A stretch of 15,228 bases of DNA from Gracilaria vermiculophylla. Lineage: Eukaryota; Rhodophyta; Florideophyceae; Gracilariales; Gracilariaceae. Positions 1 to 6,507 of this stretch are shown here, one piece after another (the first letter of the stretch is position 1; each line of letters opens with the position of its first letter). The notes beneath the pieces are model-generated. The model saw only the letters and a list, made by a program, of their open reading frames with translations, did no database searches and was not told where the DNA came from. Both the position numbers and the translations under genes were made by a program. The stretch is from NCBI GenBank assembly GCA_019155205.2, contig JAHNZQ020000172.1, positions 851,806-867,033 on the forward strand, read 5' to 3'.

Positions 1-76
1 TCCATGCGAACCGTACACACCACCCTTGGCGCCAAACACTAGAATTACCTGACGGTCACTATACTACACCTTCCCA

Positions 77-1033
77 TTGCAGAAGGTCGTCTCGGCGTTA
101 CGCCAGATATGTTATGGTCTGAGCGCAGATGGCGTAGAGGAATACACTGGGATCAGTGAGAGCACTTCCAGACAGTGTTTGAAGAAACATTGTGATACTG
201 TGATTCAGCATTTTGCAAAGGAGTACCTTCGTACACCTACAGCAGATGACCTGGCAAAAATTGAAGCCGTTTATAAATCAAAGGAATTTACAGGATGTAT
301 TGAGTGTTTAGATTGTGCCGGATGGGAATGGGAAATGAGCCCTGTCTCAAATCAAGGAAAGAAAAAGGGCAAAGACAGGATGAGCGAAATAAGAATGGAG
401 GTCATATGTGATGAATCGCTTTGGATTTGGCACGTCTTCTTTGGATGTCCTTGATCGTTCAACGACATCAACATATTGAATTCCTCTCCTCTTTTTACCG
501 ATGTGCTAGCAGGAAAGGTTCCGCCCTCGGCGCCAGATATCTACATTGAAAATTTTAAGCTAAAATGGCACTATTGCCTGGTTGATAGCATTTATCCCAA
601 ATGGAACAAATTTGTCTCTGGATATCGAGACCCGCCCGACCCAATGGAAACAATGTTCCATGCACGACGAGCTGCCATACGGAAGTCTGTGGAGCTAGTT
701 TTCGGTGTCCTCTTTAAACGTTTTGGTATTCTACGGCATCCTCCACGGTTTCACTATATGGGTACGATGCTAAGCGTTCTGATAACATGCGTCATATTGC
801 ACAACGTGATTGTCGAGACCCGACGTGGAGGATATATCGGACTAGAGGAAGAAGGCAACTTTGGCCGCCAGATACCAAGTGTACCCCGAAATATTCCGAA
901 AGCAAATTCAGCTGAAGAACGAGTAAAACAGTGGCGTCGAGCTGCAAAACCAGAGTCTACATCATTCCATCTACAGCTCCGAGAAGCATTAAAGCGTCAT
1001 ATCTGGCATGTTGAAGCGACGTCGCAGCCGTGA
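77..1033 (+). pseudogene. Harbinger-type DDE transposase, broken by one in-frame TGA
   Basis: One reading frame runs from a non-ATG point at 77 to the TGA at 1031-1033, interrupted only by TGA at 452-454. Conserved Harbinger (DDE_Tnp_4/plant-transposon type) blocks appear in order: LQKVVSALRQICYGLSADGV (residues 1-20), the first catalytic Asp in CLDCAGWEWE (D79), ESLWIWHVFFGCP (113-125), SFNDINILNSSPLF just after the stop, the second Asp in YCLVDSIYPKW (D170), Glu in RKSVELVFGVL (E206), and CVILHNVIVE. The D170-E206 spacing is DD35E. The stop sits where relatives have Gly in a G-[ST]-x-ND block, so it most simply arose by GGA to TGA. Usual family members have 60-100 more N-terminal residues, which would lie before base 77 in another frame or off the window. 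The catalytic triad is complete, so inactivation rests on the stop and the missing N-terminus. Confidence 0.9.
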
Positions 1034-1179
1034 ACATGTGAGAACCTTTACTTAACAGAACTGGGGCAAATTCATGAGGCCACTACCACCTAAAAAAACA
1101 GGCAGGAGAAGCTTCATAACAACGTAGGGTTAAGGTCTAATTGTTGACGTCAGAATCTGCGCTAAAGTAAACAGGCCGT
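1034..1179. other. Short spacer between convergent Harbinger genes
   Basis: This 146-bp stretch holds the shared 3' ends of the two convergent genes. I see no gene, clear poly(A) signal or repeat in it. Confidence 0.6.
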
Positions 1180-2088
1180 TTACAGCCCCTGTGACCCCTG
1201 AGTCTCGCTAGCCTCCCCATTTGTACCGCCGTTTGTATTCCCTTCCTCAACGCTGCCAATAGCCCGACTTCCGTACTTACTCATCACCTCCTCGGCCATC
1301 TTCTGAAATAAGAATTTCCGAAGCGCTTCGGGAACGTCCGTGCTCTGCATCAGCGCGATGTTGTTGCGACGCTCGGACTCTTCCAGTCGGCGTACCGGCG
1401 ACTGAGTGATCGATGTTGCGGCTGAGGCGAGCTTTCCACGACTTCTGTCCTCAACCTTTCGTCGTTTTGCCTCCTTCATACCCAGCCTACACGCACGCTT
1501 TATCCCAGTTTCTTCAGAGTCCCGACCCCCGGACTCAGAAGTTGTCTGGGTTAACTTTAATGGATTGGCGTCAACCTCTTCGCCACTGCGCGGCGTCTGC
1601 CCTACCACATCGTGCCCAAACCCACTATCCTCCTCCAGAACTCCGTTCGCTTCCATCCATGCTCAGCACTCAGAAAACGTAAAAGGAGGGCCGACGTCTC
1701 GGTTGTTGTCTTTGATGATATCATATGCCTCCGCCAGCCCTCCTTTCCCGTTGTAGAGCATCATCTGCGTTCTTGTATCTCGGTCCGAGGACGTAGAGCC
1801 TGCCAGTTGCGCCGCATGAACTACGCGACGCTTACCTTGGTACTTTAGGCACGCACTCTTGACATTCTTGTAGCGTCTCAATATAGACCTTGGAGTCCTC
1901 GCTAGCCAGACCGCCCTCGCATACCCACTCACCGATTCCGGCACAAGCATTTGAAACGCATCATGAACGCGCATTTCCAGCTCACCAGCGGACTGGTTCG
2001 ACCCTATGATGCTATCCACCGAGACGCGGGTAAACGCGCGGCGCAACGCGATGTCTTCCTCACAGCTCCACTTCTGCTGCCTTCCCAT
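1180..2088 (-). pseudogene. Harbinger accessory Myb/SANT-like DNA-binding protein, broken by one in-frame TGA
   Basis: The frame starts at ATG 2088 and runs to the stop at 1180-1182, interrupted only by TGA at 1663-1665. The N-terminal half resembles the Myb/SANT-like ORF2 of Harbinger elements: W7, the EED acidic patch (10-12), a GSNQS block (29-33), RTPRSILRRY (64-73) and CLKYQG (80-85). The text around the stop reads FTFSEC, stop, AWMEANG. Relatives have F-x-F-x-H/E-C-W here, so the stop most likely replaces the conserved Trp (TGG to TGA). The C-terminal part has a basic segment, IKRACRLGMKEAKRRK (about 196-211), like the plant NAM-associated domain found in these proteins. In active elements this protein brings the transposase to the transposon ends and to the nucleus. 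I infer the loss of function from the stop. Confidence 0.82.
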
Positions 2089-2440
2089 TTTCGCAGAGTT
2101 GTGTGGAGATTTGGGCGCTCACTATATCGTACGCATGCACCGTGCCGGGTGACAGCAGCATTCGCCCAGCGGGTCGCGGGGATTCAATGGTCGAAAGGCC
2201 CCCTGCAGTGGAGCAGTCGATGGGCGGCGTGGTAGGCGGGGGGACGGACGCGGCAGTTGACGTTCTGAAGCGAAGGGGACAGGGGAAGCGGGATGCTCAT
2301 ACTCGAGGGAGAGGGCGAGCTTGTCAAACAGTACCTTTTTATAAGTTTGCAGTCCTGGGAAACATGTGAGTTGTACGCGACACGTGGCCCCATTCGCTTA
2401 TGGCATGTCGGAAGTCCTGCCATAAACTCGACATCTTTAT
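2089..2440. other. 5' flank of the Harbinger accessory gene
   Basis: This GC-rich stretch upstream of the minus-strand gene should hold its promoter and the subterminal part of the transposon. Short open frames exist on both strands, but none has a recognisable domain or typical coding composition. I see no definite promoter element. Confidence 0.45.
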
Positions 2441-2580
2441 GGTGGCCATAACCGTGACCGTATTGTGCAGCGTTTACGGTTACGGGTTTTCTTCCCGCTG
2501 CTTCACATTTTTTCTGTCACAATCATAAACGAGCCGTAAATGTCGCTTATTTACGGTTATGGGTACAGTTATGGTGCCCG
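2441..2580. repeat. Foldback region built of CCATAACCGT / TACGGTTATGG motifs
   Basis: Plus strand 2446-2462 reads CCATAACCGTGACCGTA. The opposite strand from 2576 leftward reads CCATAACTGTACCC and then CCATAACCGTAAAT, so the two sides are inverted relative to each other. TTTACGGTTACGGG (2473-2486) and TTTACGGTTATGGG (2550-2563) form a direct pair. CCGTAAAT (2534-2541) pairs perfectly with ATTTACGG (2549-2556) around a 7-nt loop. The region could be the subterminal transposase-binding array of the Harbinger element or a small separate foldback (MITE-like) insertion. Confidence 0.6.
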
Positions 2581-2626
2581 GCTGCGGACGCTCTGAGAAG
2601 GACTGTTGAAAAAATAACCTTTAAAA

Positions 2627-2968
2627 GTGGAGATTTTGAAAAATGAATTGAAGTTTAAATTTTTGGAAAAGAACCTGGAACATTTCGACACAAACTGGGA
2701 GTTACAATTGATACTTTTTACAAAAATATCTGAAGCATTCAGTTCGAGAAGAGCGGAGGTGAAAGCGCTCAATATGACATTCAGCAAAGGTCTGCAAACA
2801 CTATTTGATACAAATTTGCTTTTAAGAAGCTCTCAAGATAAACGCGTCACAGAAAAAATTCCATATCGAGAATTCGGTGGCTCGATTATGTACTTAATGC
2901 GTGTGGCAAAAACTAATGTTGCCTATTCTGCAATTATTAAACAGAAATTCTTTGATAGACATTCATAG
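2627..2968 (+). pseudogene. Ty1/copia reverse transcriptase C-terminal fragment, decayed
   Basis: The 113-codon open frame matches, at low identity, the end of the copia RVT_2 domain. ILKNELKFKFL near residues 3-13 resembles the D-L-G-E-L-K-F-F-L-G block, KALNMTFSKGLQ (46-57) the segment following the RT palm, and PYREFGGSIMYLM (79-91) the family hallmark P-Y-R-x-x-x-G-S-L-M-Y-L. RVAKTNVAYSA then corresponds to R-P-D-I-A-x-A. The frame has no natural start and ends at TAG 2966-2968, well before RNase H. No integrase, Gag or LTR is visible on either side. It is best read as an old truncated retrotransposon fragment. It lies between the Harbinger right flank and the Tc1 region. Confidence 0.7.
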
Positions 2969-3059
2969 GATTAATAGATGGTTTCGAAAAGATTGTCATC
3001 CTTTGTACTGAAAACAAACAAATATTATCTCTTGGATGCACTTTGAAACACAGTACAGA

Positions 3060-3079
3060 TACAGTGCGTTTCAAAAACT
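3060..3079 (+). repeat. Outer TIR-like motif, left (TA + CAGTGCGTTTCAAAAAC)
   Basis: CAGTGCGTTTCAAAAAC is preceded by TA at 3060-3061 and faces an inverted CAGACTGTTTCAAAAAC at 5505-5521. The pair shares CAG-N3-GTTTCAAAAAC. It may be the outer end of an IR/DR-type Tc1 element or a relict of a related element. No TA follows the right partner. Confidence 0.45.
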
Positions 3080-3147
3080 AATCAACTGGGTAGGCTAGAT
3101 ATAACCCAAAAAATAGTGTATGAAAAGTGAAAATACTCCGAAAAGCC

Positions 3148-3237
3148 TATATCTTGCACTAGAGCTTTGTATATCTTGTACTTTGGCTCCGATATCTTGC
3201 ACTGCAGTGCAGGATAGAAATTCCTGTGCAAGATATA
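3148..3237. repeat. Cluster of TATATCTTGCACT-type iterons
   Basis: The motif TATATCTTGCACT occurs at 3148-3160, as TATATCTTGTACT at 3170-3182 and as GATATCTTGCACT at 3191-3203, all in the same orientation. GTGCAAGATATA at 3226-3237 is an inverted copy. The third copy runs into a perfect 14-bp palindrome, TGCACTGCAGTGCA (3198-3211). No coding potential is seen here. Confidence 0.7.
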
Positions 3238-3269
3238 AGAAAACCTGAACGAGATATAGCAAAAGCCGG

Positions 3270-3500
3270 AAATCATAGCACTCGGGCGTTGTCATCCCTT
3301 GTATCCGGGTGATAACCCCCACTTATGATATGAAGATATCGATATGAAGTATAAAGCCCAGATGATAAGCATGTTGTCACCCGACTGCGCTTGTATGATA
3401 ACCACCCTCGGGCCATGATATTCACCACTCGGCTGCGACTCGGGTTCATATCATAGCCCTCGCGCGTTATCATCCCTCGCAGTCGGGTGATAACCCCCAC
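3270..3500. repeat. Repeat island with TCGGGTGATAACCCCCAC modules
   Basis: A block of about 53 bp ending in CGGGTGATAACCCCCAC occurs twice in direct orientation, at about 3270-3322 and 3448-3500. The two copies match at most positions. Each copy is also a weak hairpin (GTTATCATCCC facing CGGGTGATAAC in the second). Between them, GTTGTCACCCGACTGCG at about 3374-3390 is an inverted copy of CGCAGTCGGGTGATAAC at 3479-3495, with one mismatch. Further TCGGG and ATGATA half-motifs fill the interval. I see no open frame beyond translations of the repeat itself. The origin is unknown; it could be a MITE-like or satellite-like insertion. Confidence 0.7.
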
Positions 3501-3532
3501 ATATTACCCCTCAAAAGTGCGCACAAACTGTA

Positions 3533-3585
3533 CTGTAGACTAGATTTTGCACATAGTCTATGTAGAATCGTTTCAAAAAGATATG
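3533..3585 (+). repeat. Left terminal inverted repeat of the Tc1-type element
   Basis: The repeat starts CTGTAGACTAG next to TA 3531-3532 and contains CGTTTCAAAAAGATATG at 3569-3585. The tip and the inner box match the right end. The middle part is diverged and about 12 bp shorter than on the right. Confidence 0.65.
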
Positions 3586-4160
3586 TACACCTTCTTCTTT
3601 CTAGTAAAAATAGCTCGTGACCCGCCACTTTCCAAGCAAGAACTGCTTAAAATCGTAAAACCAAACGCCGAAAAACATTCCAACAGTGCTATCGCTAAAA
3701 ACGTAAAGCATTCTAGGGTCACAATCGCTACTTTTCTCAAAACTCCGACTCTTTATGGCTTCAAACGATCTCTGGGACGCCCGGAAAAGCTCAGCCCAGC
3801 AGATAAAAGAATAAGTAAAAGAGCATTGTGCAAAGGAAAAGTATCGTGCAAAAAAATTAGAATAAATCTCAATCTCCGCGTTTCTAAAACTACTATATGG
3901 AGATAGACAAACAGCACAAATTTATTTAAATATAAAAAATTGAAAAACAATTTCTTTCTCCAAGACCATCACAAGCAGAAGAGAATTGATTGGTGTGTGA
4001 GAAAAGCCTACTGGAAATAGGAATTGAAAAATGATATTTTAACTGATAAAAACAAGTTCACTTTAGATGGACCAGATTGCTACAATTGTTATTGACACGA
4101 GCTTTGTAAGGAACGTCATGAGTTCCATACCAGGTATTCAGGTGGCGGCTCTGTAATGGT
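3583..4160 (+). pseudogene. Tc1-type transposase, N-terminal half (paired HTH and start of DDE domain)
   Basis: A continuous frame from ATG 3583 shows the usual bipartite helix-turn-helix: AIAKNVKHSRVTIATFLKTP, then an AT-hook-like GRPEKLSPADKR linker and IRINLNLRVSKTTIWR. It continues in the same frame through stops at 3904-3906 (TAG), 4018-4020 (TAG) and 4093-4095 (TGA) into the catalytic core: NDILTDKNKFTLDGPDCYNC (first Asp present), then HELCKERHEF and GGGSVMV. The TGA lies where the family has Trp in the N-Y-x-W-H-D block (TGG to TGA). Homology stops abruptly after GGGSVMV at 4160, where a foreign segment begins. The reading frame resumes at 4911. The ORF start lies inside the left inverted repeat, so the start is uncertain. 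Confidence 0.85.
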
Positions 4161-4291
4161 GCATTATTGTGAGTTGCGAACCCTCCCGACGGGTTTTCAG
4201 CAAAGTCAGTTTCAACGTCAGTTTCAATTTTTCTGACTTGCAATTGCAGACTTCCGGCTACCCAACGTTGTTGAAACGGAGAACATTTGGT

Positions 4292-4311
4292 AGGGTTTTG
4301 ACGAAAACCCT
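4292..4311. repeat. Perfect 8-bp hairpin AGGGTTTT / AAAACCCT
   Basis: AGGGTTTT (4292-4299) and AAAACCCT (4304-4311) pair perfectly around GACG. The stem uses the same T-run plus G-run vocabulary as the G-rich blocks further on. It lies within the 750-bp insertion. Confidence 0.6.
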
Positions 4312-4509
4312 GTTCTTGGGTGTTTTATGAATGTTTTTAGCAAAGCTTTAAATTTGAGGGGTTAGGGGAAGGTTTTCTTGTCGAGAATATTGGCAAAATT
4401 GCATTATTTGAAAAAAAGAATACATTCCCATACACACGAAAAAACTGGGCTTTGCCTAGTTGTTTTCATGTAGCATTGGCAAAACATGCCTCATAAGGCG
4501 CTCATAGCG

Positions 4510-4640
4510 TTAGGGGTTTAGGGGTAAGGGGTTGAGTTTTTCGGCCAGCAGAAGACGTAGTTAGCGGTTTAGGGGTTAAGGAGGAGGGGTTTAGGAGCGG
4601 TTTGTCGCCTTGATGACCAGATAGCAGTGGTTTAGGGGTT
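4510..4640 (+). repeat. G-rich degenerate telomere-like TTTAGGGG repeats
   Basis: TTAGGGGTTTAGGGG then TAAGGGG occurs at 4510-4531, GGTTTAGGGGTTAAGG with AGGAGGGGTTTAGG at 4566-4595, and GGTTTAGGGGTT again at 4629-4640. GAGGGGTTAGGGG lies further upstream near 4357-4370. The unit resembles the plant-type TTTAGGG telomere repeat, also known from oomycetes, but with an extra G and imperfect spacing. The three closely spaced GGGG runs could support a G-quadruplex. Confidence 0.6.
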
Positions 4641-4693
4641 CATGAGGTCGTCCGTGAGATATGCCTGCGGTTTGTCGCCTCGATGACCAGATA
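4597..4693 (+). repeat. 27-bp direct repeat, period 70 bp
   Basis: GCGGTTTGTCGCCT followed by a T/C difference and GATGACCAGATA occurs at 4597-4623 and again at 4667-4693, with one mismatch. The interval contains GGTTTAGGGGTT. This may be a two-copy tandem duplication of a 70-bp unit within the insertion. Confidence 0.75.
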
Positions 4694-4910
4694 TGATATA
4701 GGTTTTAATTTATTTATTTATAAAACTCAGAAATATTTGTGTTTTAAGTCGTAGGTTACAGATGGGACACCCTGAGTCAACATTCGTCGTTGCTCGTAAG
4801 TCAGAGTGTGACGGTAAGGGTTTTTGAAGGCGGTCAGGCCACTGCCTCAAAATTAAGTAAAATTGTAGCCCATTGCATTTCCGCTTCATTTTGAGGGGTT
4901 TTCTCGGCGG

Positions 4911-5363
4911 GTAATCGTTTGGGCAGGCATTTTCAAAAAAGGTCTATCGGAAAATGTCTTTATTGAAACAAACATGAATGCGGGAAAATATCAAGAAGTT
5001 TTATACAATTATCTGCTGCCATTTGGTTTATACTTTCATGAAGAAAATTTCATTTTTCAACAAGGTAATGCGCCTATACACACTTCACTTTTAATCAAAA
5101 ATTGGCTACGTGAGTCCGAAGTATCTGTTTTAGAGTAACAGGCGCGCTTACCAGATTTAAACCCAGTTGAAAACGTTAGGGGGCTGCTGGAGGGGATGGT
5201 TTATGCGCATGAAAGGCAATTTTAGACAGTTTTTGAGCTAAAGAACTGTATTAAAAATTGCTGGAAATCTATAACAGTTTCAAGTGTAGATAAGTACATC
5301 AATTCGATGCCGAAATGTTGCATTAGCGTTATACAGCGAAAAGGATGCAAAATAAACTATTAA
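4911..5363 (+). pseudogene. Tc1-type transposase, C-terminal half of the DDE domain
   Basis: The frame continues from the 4153-4160 break: VIVWAGIFKKGLSEN, IETNMNAGKYQEVL, LLPFG, FIFQQGNAPIHTS, then LPDLNPVENVRGLL, FELKNCIKNCW, and INSMPKCCISVIQRKGCK before the natural stop TAA at 5361-5363. The order and spacing are those of Tc1 transposases. Two nonsense codons interrupt it: TAA at 5136-5138 (where relatives have W-P-A-R) and TAG at 5223-5225. The second catalytic Asp of the Q-Q-D-N-A-P-x-H motif is Gly here (GAT to GGT); the Glu in NPVEN is kept. With five stops in all, a missing catalytic residue and the split by the insertion, this gene is dead. Confidence 0.87.
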
Positions 5364-5395
5364 GCGTCGCGCAGTAAAGATTTATTATTGATGAT

Positions 5396-5460
5396 CATAT
5401 GTTTTTGAAACGGTTTTTTGGCTTTACTTTTTTCTGAAACCTATTTTTGTAGGCGTACAG
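5396..5460 (-). repeat. Right terminal inverted repeat of the Tc1-type element
   Basis: Read on the minus strand it runs CTGTACGCCTAC at the tip (5460 leftward) and reaches CGTTTCAAAAACATATG at 5412-5396. TA follows at 5461-5462. Confidence 0.65.
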
Positions 5461-5504
5461 TATACAATTGGTATTGTTTTTTGAGATTTCACAGAATTTC
5501 GTAT

Positions 5505-5521
5505 GTTTTTGAAACAGTCTG
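5505..5521 (-). repeat. Outer TIR-like motif, right (GTTTTTGAAACAGTCTG)
   Basis: This is the inverted partner of the 3062-3078 motif and lies 104 bp outside the inner right copy at 5401. The next two bases are CA rather than TA, so a target duplication at this edge is not visible. Confidence 0.45.
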
Positions 5522-6480
5522 CATGATGTGAAAAAAGTAGAATCAAAGTAAAGAAAGCATACACTCATTCTTTTTGTTTATATATTTTTAGGTATTCATG
5601 ATTAGAATGAAAGTCCGCATAGAATGGCTTGAACATTAAATACAAACAACGAGTTTTTGTGATCATGCGGATATCGAAAACTGCAATTAAAGTAGAGAAA
5701 GAAGAACATTTTTTCTTTTATTATCTATTTTCATGTTGCCGCTAACCTAGAACCGAATACAGTATATGAATGGATTTTCACACCTTCAAGCAGTTCGCTT
5801 CCTTTTTGAGTTCTGGCTCATACCGATGGAGACAGAGACGATCAATGCTACTCGTAGTGTGTCATGCGCCCTTTTTGTTCTGCAATGAGCTACACACCGA
5901 CGCCTGTTGTATAGTTGGGCACGACCGGAGGCAGTGGTATGCACGTTGTAAACTCGCGTTCTACCCCGAACTAAAGATCCTTCGAGGGAACGCAAAATTT
6001 TCATCCTCAATATCGGAACTAAAAACAATTCATGGTCGGTCAAGTGTAATGGATTTATCGCAGTATTTTGGACATGCGTCTCCGGAATTTCGACGATTTT
6101 AATAAACGACCCTAGAATCAATGACGATGTCTGATTCCTAAAGGAAGGGTCATCGCTAGCTATTATACTCAATCTTTGGAAAGTAATGACCCAGGTATCT
6201 TGGCTAACACGAGGGTGGCCAATTATGTACGTGTTAGCAAATTCAATGACGTTTTGCCACGCATTTCCTAGTACACTATAAGCAGAGCACCGTTCTCACG
6301 AACACGTACTCTTAGCATGGCTACGAGAGCCTACTGCACTCTCTAAGGCTGATAATCAGGCAGTCCGTGGAAAGTTGCGCGTAGAATAGTGTAAAAGCGC
6401 AAGTACCGACTGCGGGTAGCTAGAACAGGAGAGGTAGGCAGATCGAACCAGTAAACACTTTGTCAAGTACCAGGCGCAGA
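5522..6480. other. Region with no recognisable gene
   Basis: Open frames of 110 codons (5770-6102, +) and 128 codons (5786-6172, -) overlap on opposite strands. Neither contains a motif, domain or composition that I recognise, and both may be chance. The left 250 bp is AT-rich and the rest is balanced in composition. The only structure I can point to is a perfect 9-bp inverted repeat at 6203-6238. The right edge adjoins the decayed 3' end of the minus-strand zinc-finger pseudogene. Confidence 0.5.
6203..6238. repeat. 9-bp inverted repeat GCTAACACG / CGTGTTAGC
   Basis: GCTAACACG (6203-6211) and CGTGTTAGC (6230-6238) are perfect reverse complements around an 18-nt loop that itself holds TGGCCA. 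It could be a terminator-like hairpin, a tiny foldback, or chance. Confidence 0.45.
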
Positions 6481-6507
6481 ATACAAACCCCAAACTTCAA
6501 TACAATT

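Larger units (their letters stand above)
1..2580. mobile_element. PIF/Harbinger DNA transposon, two-gene, inactivated, left end outside the window
   Basis: The pair of convergent genes (DDE transposase on +, Myb/SANT-like protein on -) is the standard Harbinger gene set, in which both proteins are needed for transposition. Each gene carries one in-frame TGA, so the copy should not be autonomous. The left terminus lies beyond base 1, because the transposase N-terminus is already incomplete at the window edge. The right limit is an estimate: it is placed after the inverted CCATAACCGT-type repeats near 2580 and before the copia fragment. Terminal inverted repeats and the 3-bp target duplication typical of the superfamily cannot be verified with one end missing. 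Confidence 0.75.
4161..4910. mobile_element. Insertion of about 750 bp in the Tc1 transposase, of unknown family
   Basis: The transposase reading is interrupted between GTAATGGT (4153-4160) and GTAATCGT (4911-4918). The right copy continues the gene correctly as V-I-V-W-A-G. The two 8-bp copies differ at one base, as expected for an aged 8-bp target duplication (hAT- or P-like elements make 8 bp). I see no matching terminal inverted repeats (left GCATTATTGTGAG, right TTCTCGGCGG) and no transposase of its own, so it would be non-autonomous. The flanking similarity may extend further left (TTC, GGCGG), so a repair-derived filler with a short duplication is also possible. The interior has hairpins and G-rich telomere-like runs. 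Confidence 0.55.
3533..5460 (+). mobile_element. Tc1/mariner-type DNA transposon, dead, with nested insertion
   Basis: The element begins CTGTA at 3533 and ends TACAG at 5460, flanked on both sides by TA (3531-3532 and 5461-5462), the Tc1/mariner target duplication. Inside, CGTTTCAAAAAGATATG (3569-3585) is inverted as CATATGTTTTTGAAACG (5396-5412) with one mismatch. A transposase with Tc1 hallmarks lies between. Without the inner insertion the element would be about 1.17 kb, a usual size for the superfamily. An alternative is an IR/DR element with outer tips at 3062 and 5521, using the same motif a second time on each side. Confidence 0.8.

Noticed and set aside
452..1665. TGA as a recoded sense codon (Trp or selenocysteine) in the Harbinger genes
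   Set aside because: The two TGAs replace different conserved residues (Gly and Trp). Other mobile genes here are also interrupted by TAG and TAA, and the intact zinc-finger gene itself ends with TGA. Ordinary nonsense mutation is simpler.
1406..2369. Plus-strand open frames of 78-116 codons opposite the Myb-like gene
   Set aside because: They are shadows of the minus-strand coding region, with no motif and with mutual overlap in different frames.
3082..3500. Minus-strand frames with repeated text MGVITR
   Set aside because: The repetition comes from the 53-bp direct repeat being translated in the same frame. It has no protein-family resemblance.
3148..3500. CRISPR-like array
   Set aside because: Repeat units are unequal in length and orientation and the spacers are not regular. 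The host is a eukaryote and no cas gene is present.
3904..5225. RIP-type hypermutation as the cause of the stops
   Set aside because: Some stops fit G-to-A changes (TGG to TGA), but others need different changes (GAG to TAG on the coding strand, GAT to GGT at the catalytic Asp). The sample is too small to claim a directed process.
5770..6172. Overlapping 110- and 128-codon frames on opposite strands
   Set aside because: No recognisable domain, no conserved neighbour and no compositional support. Left unannotated.
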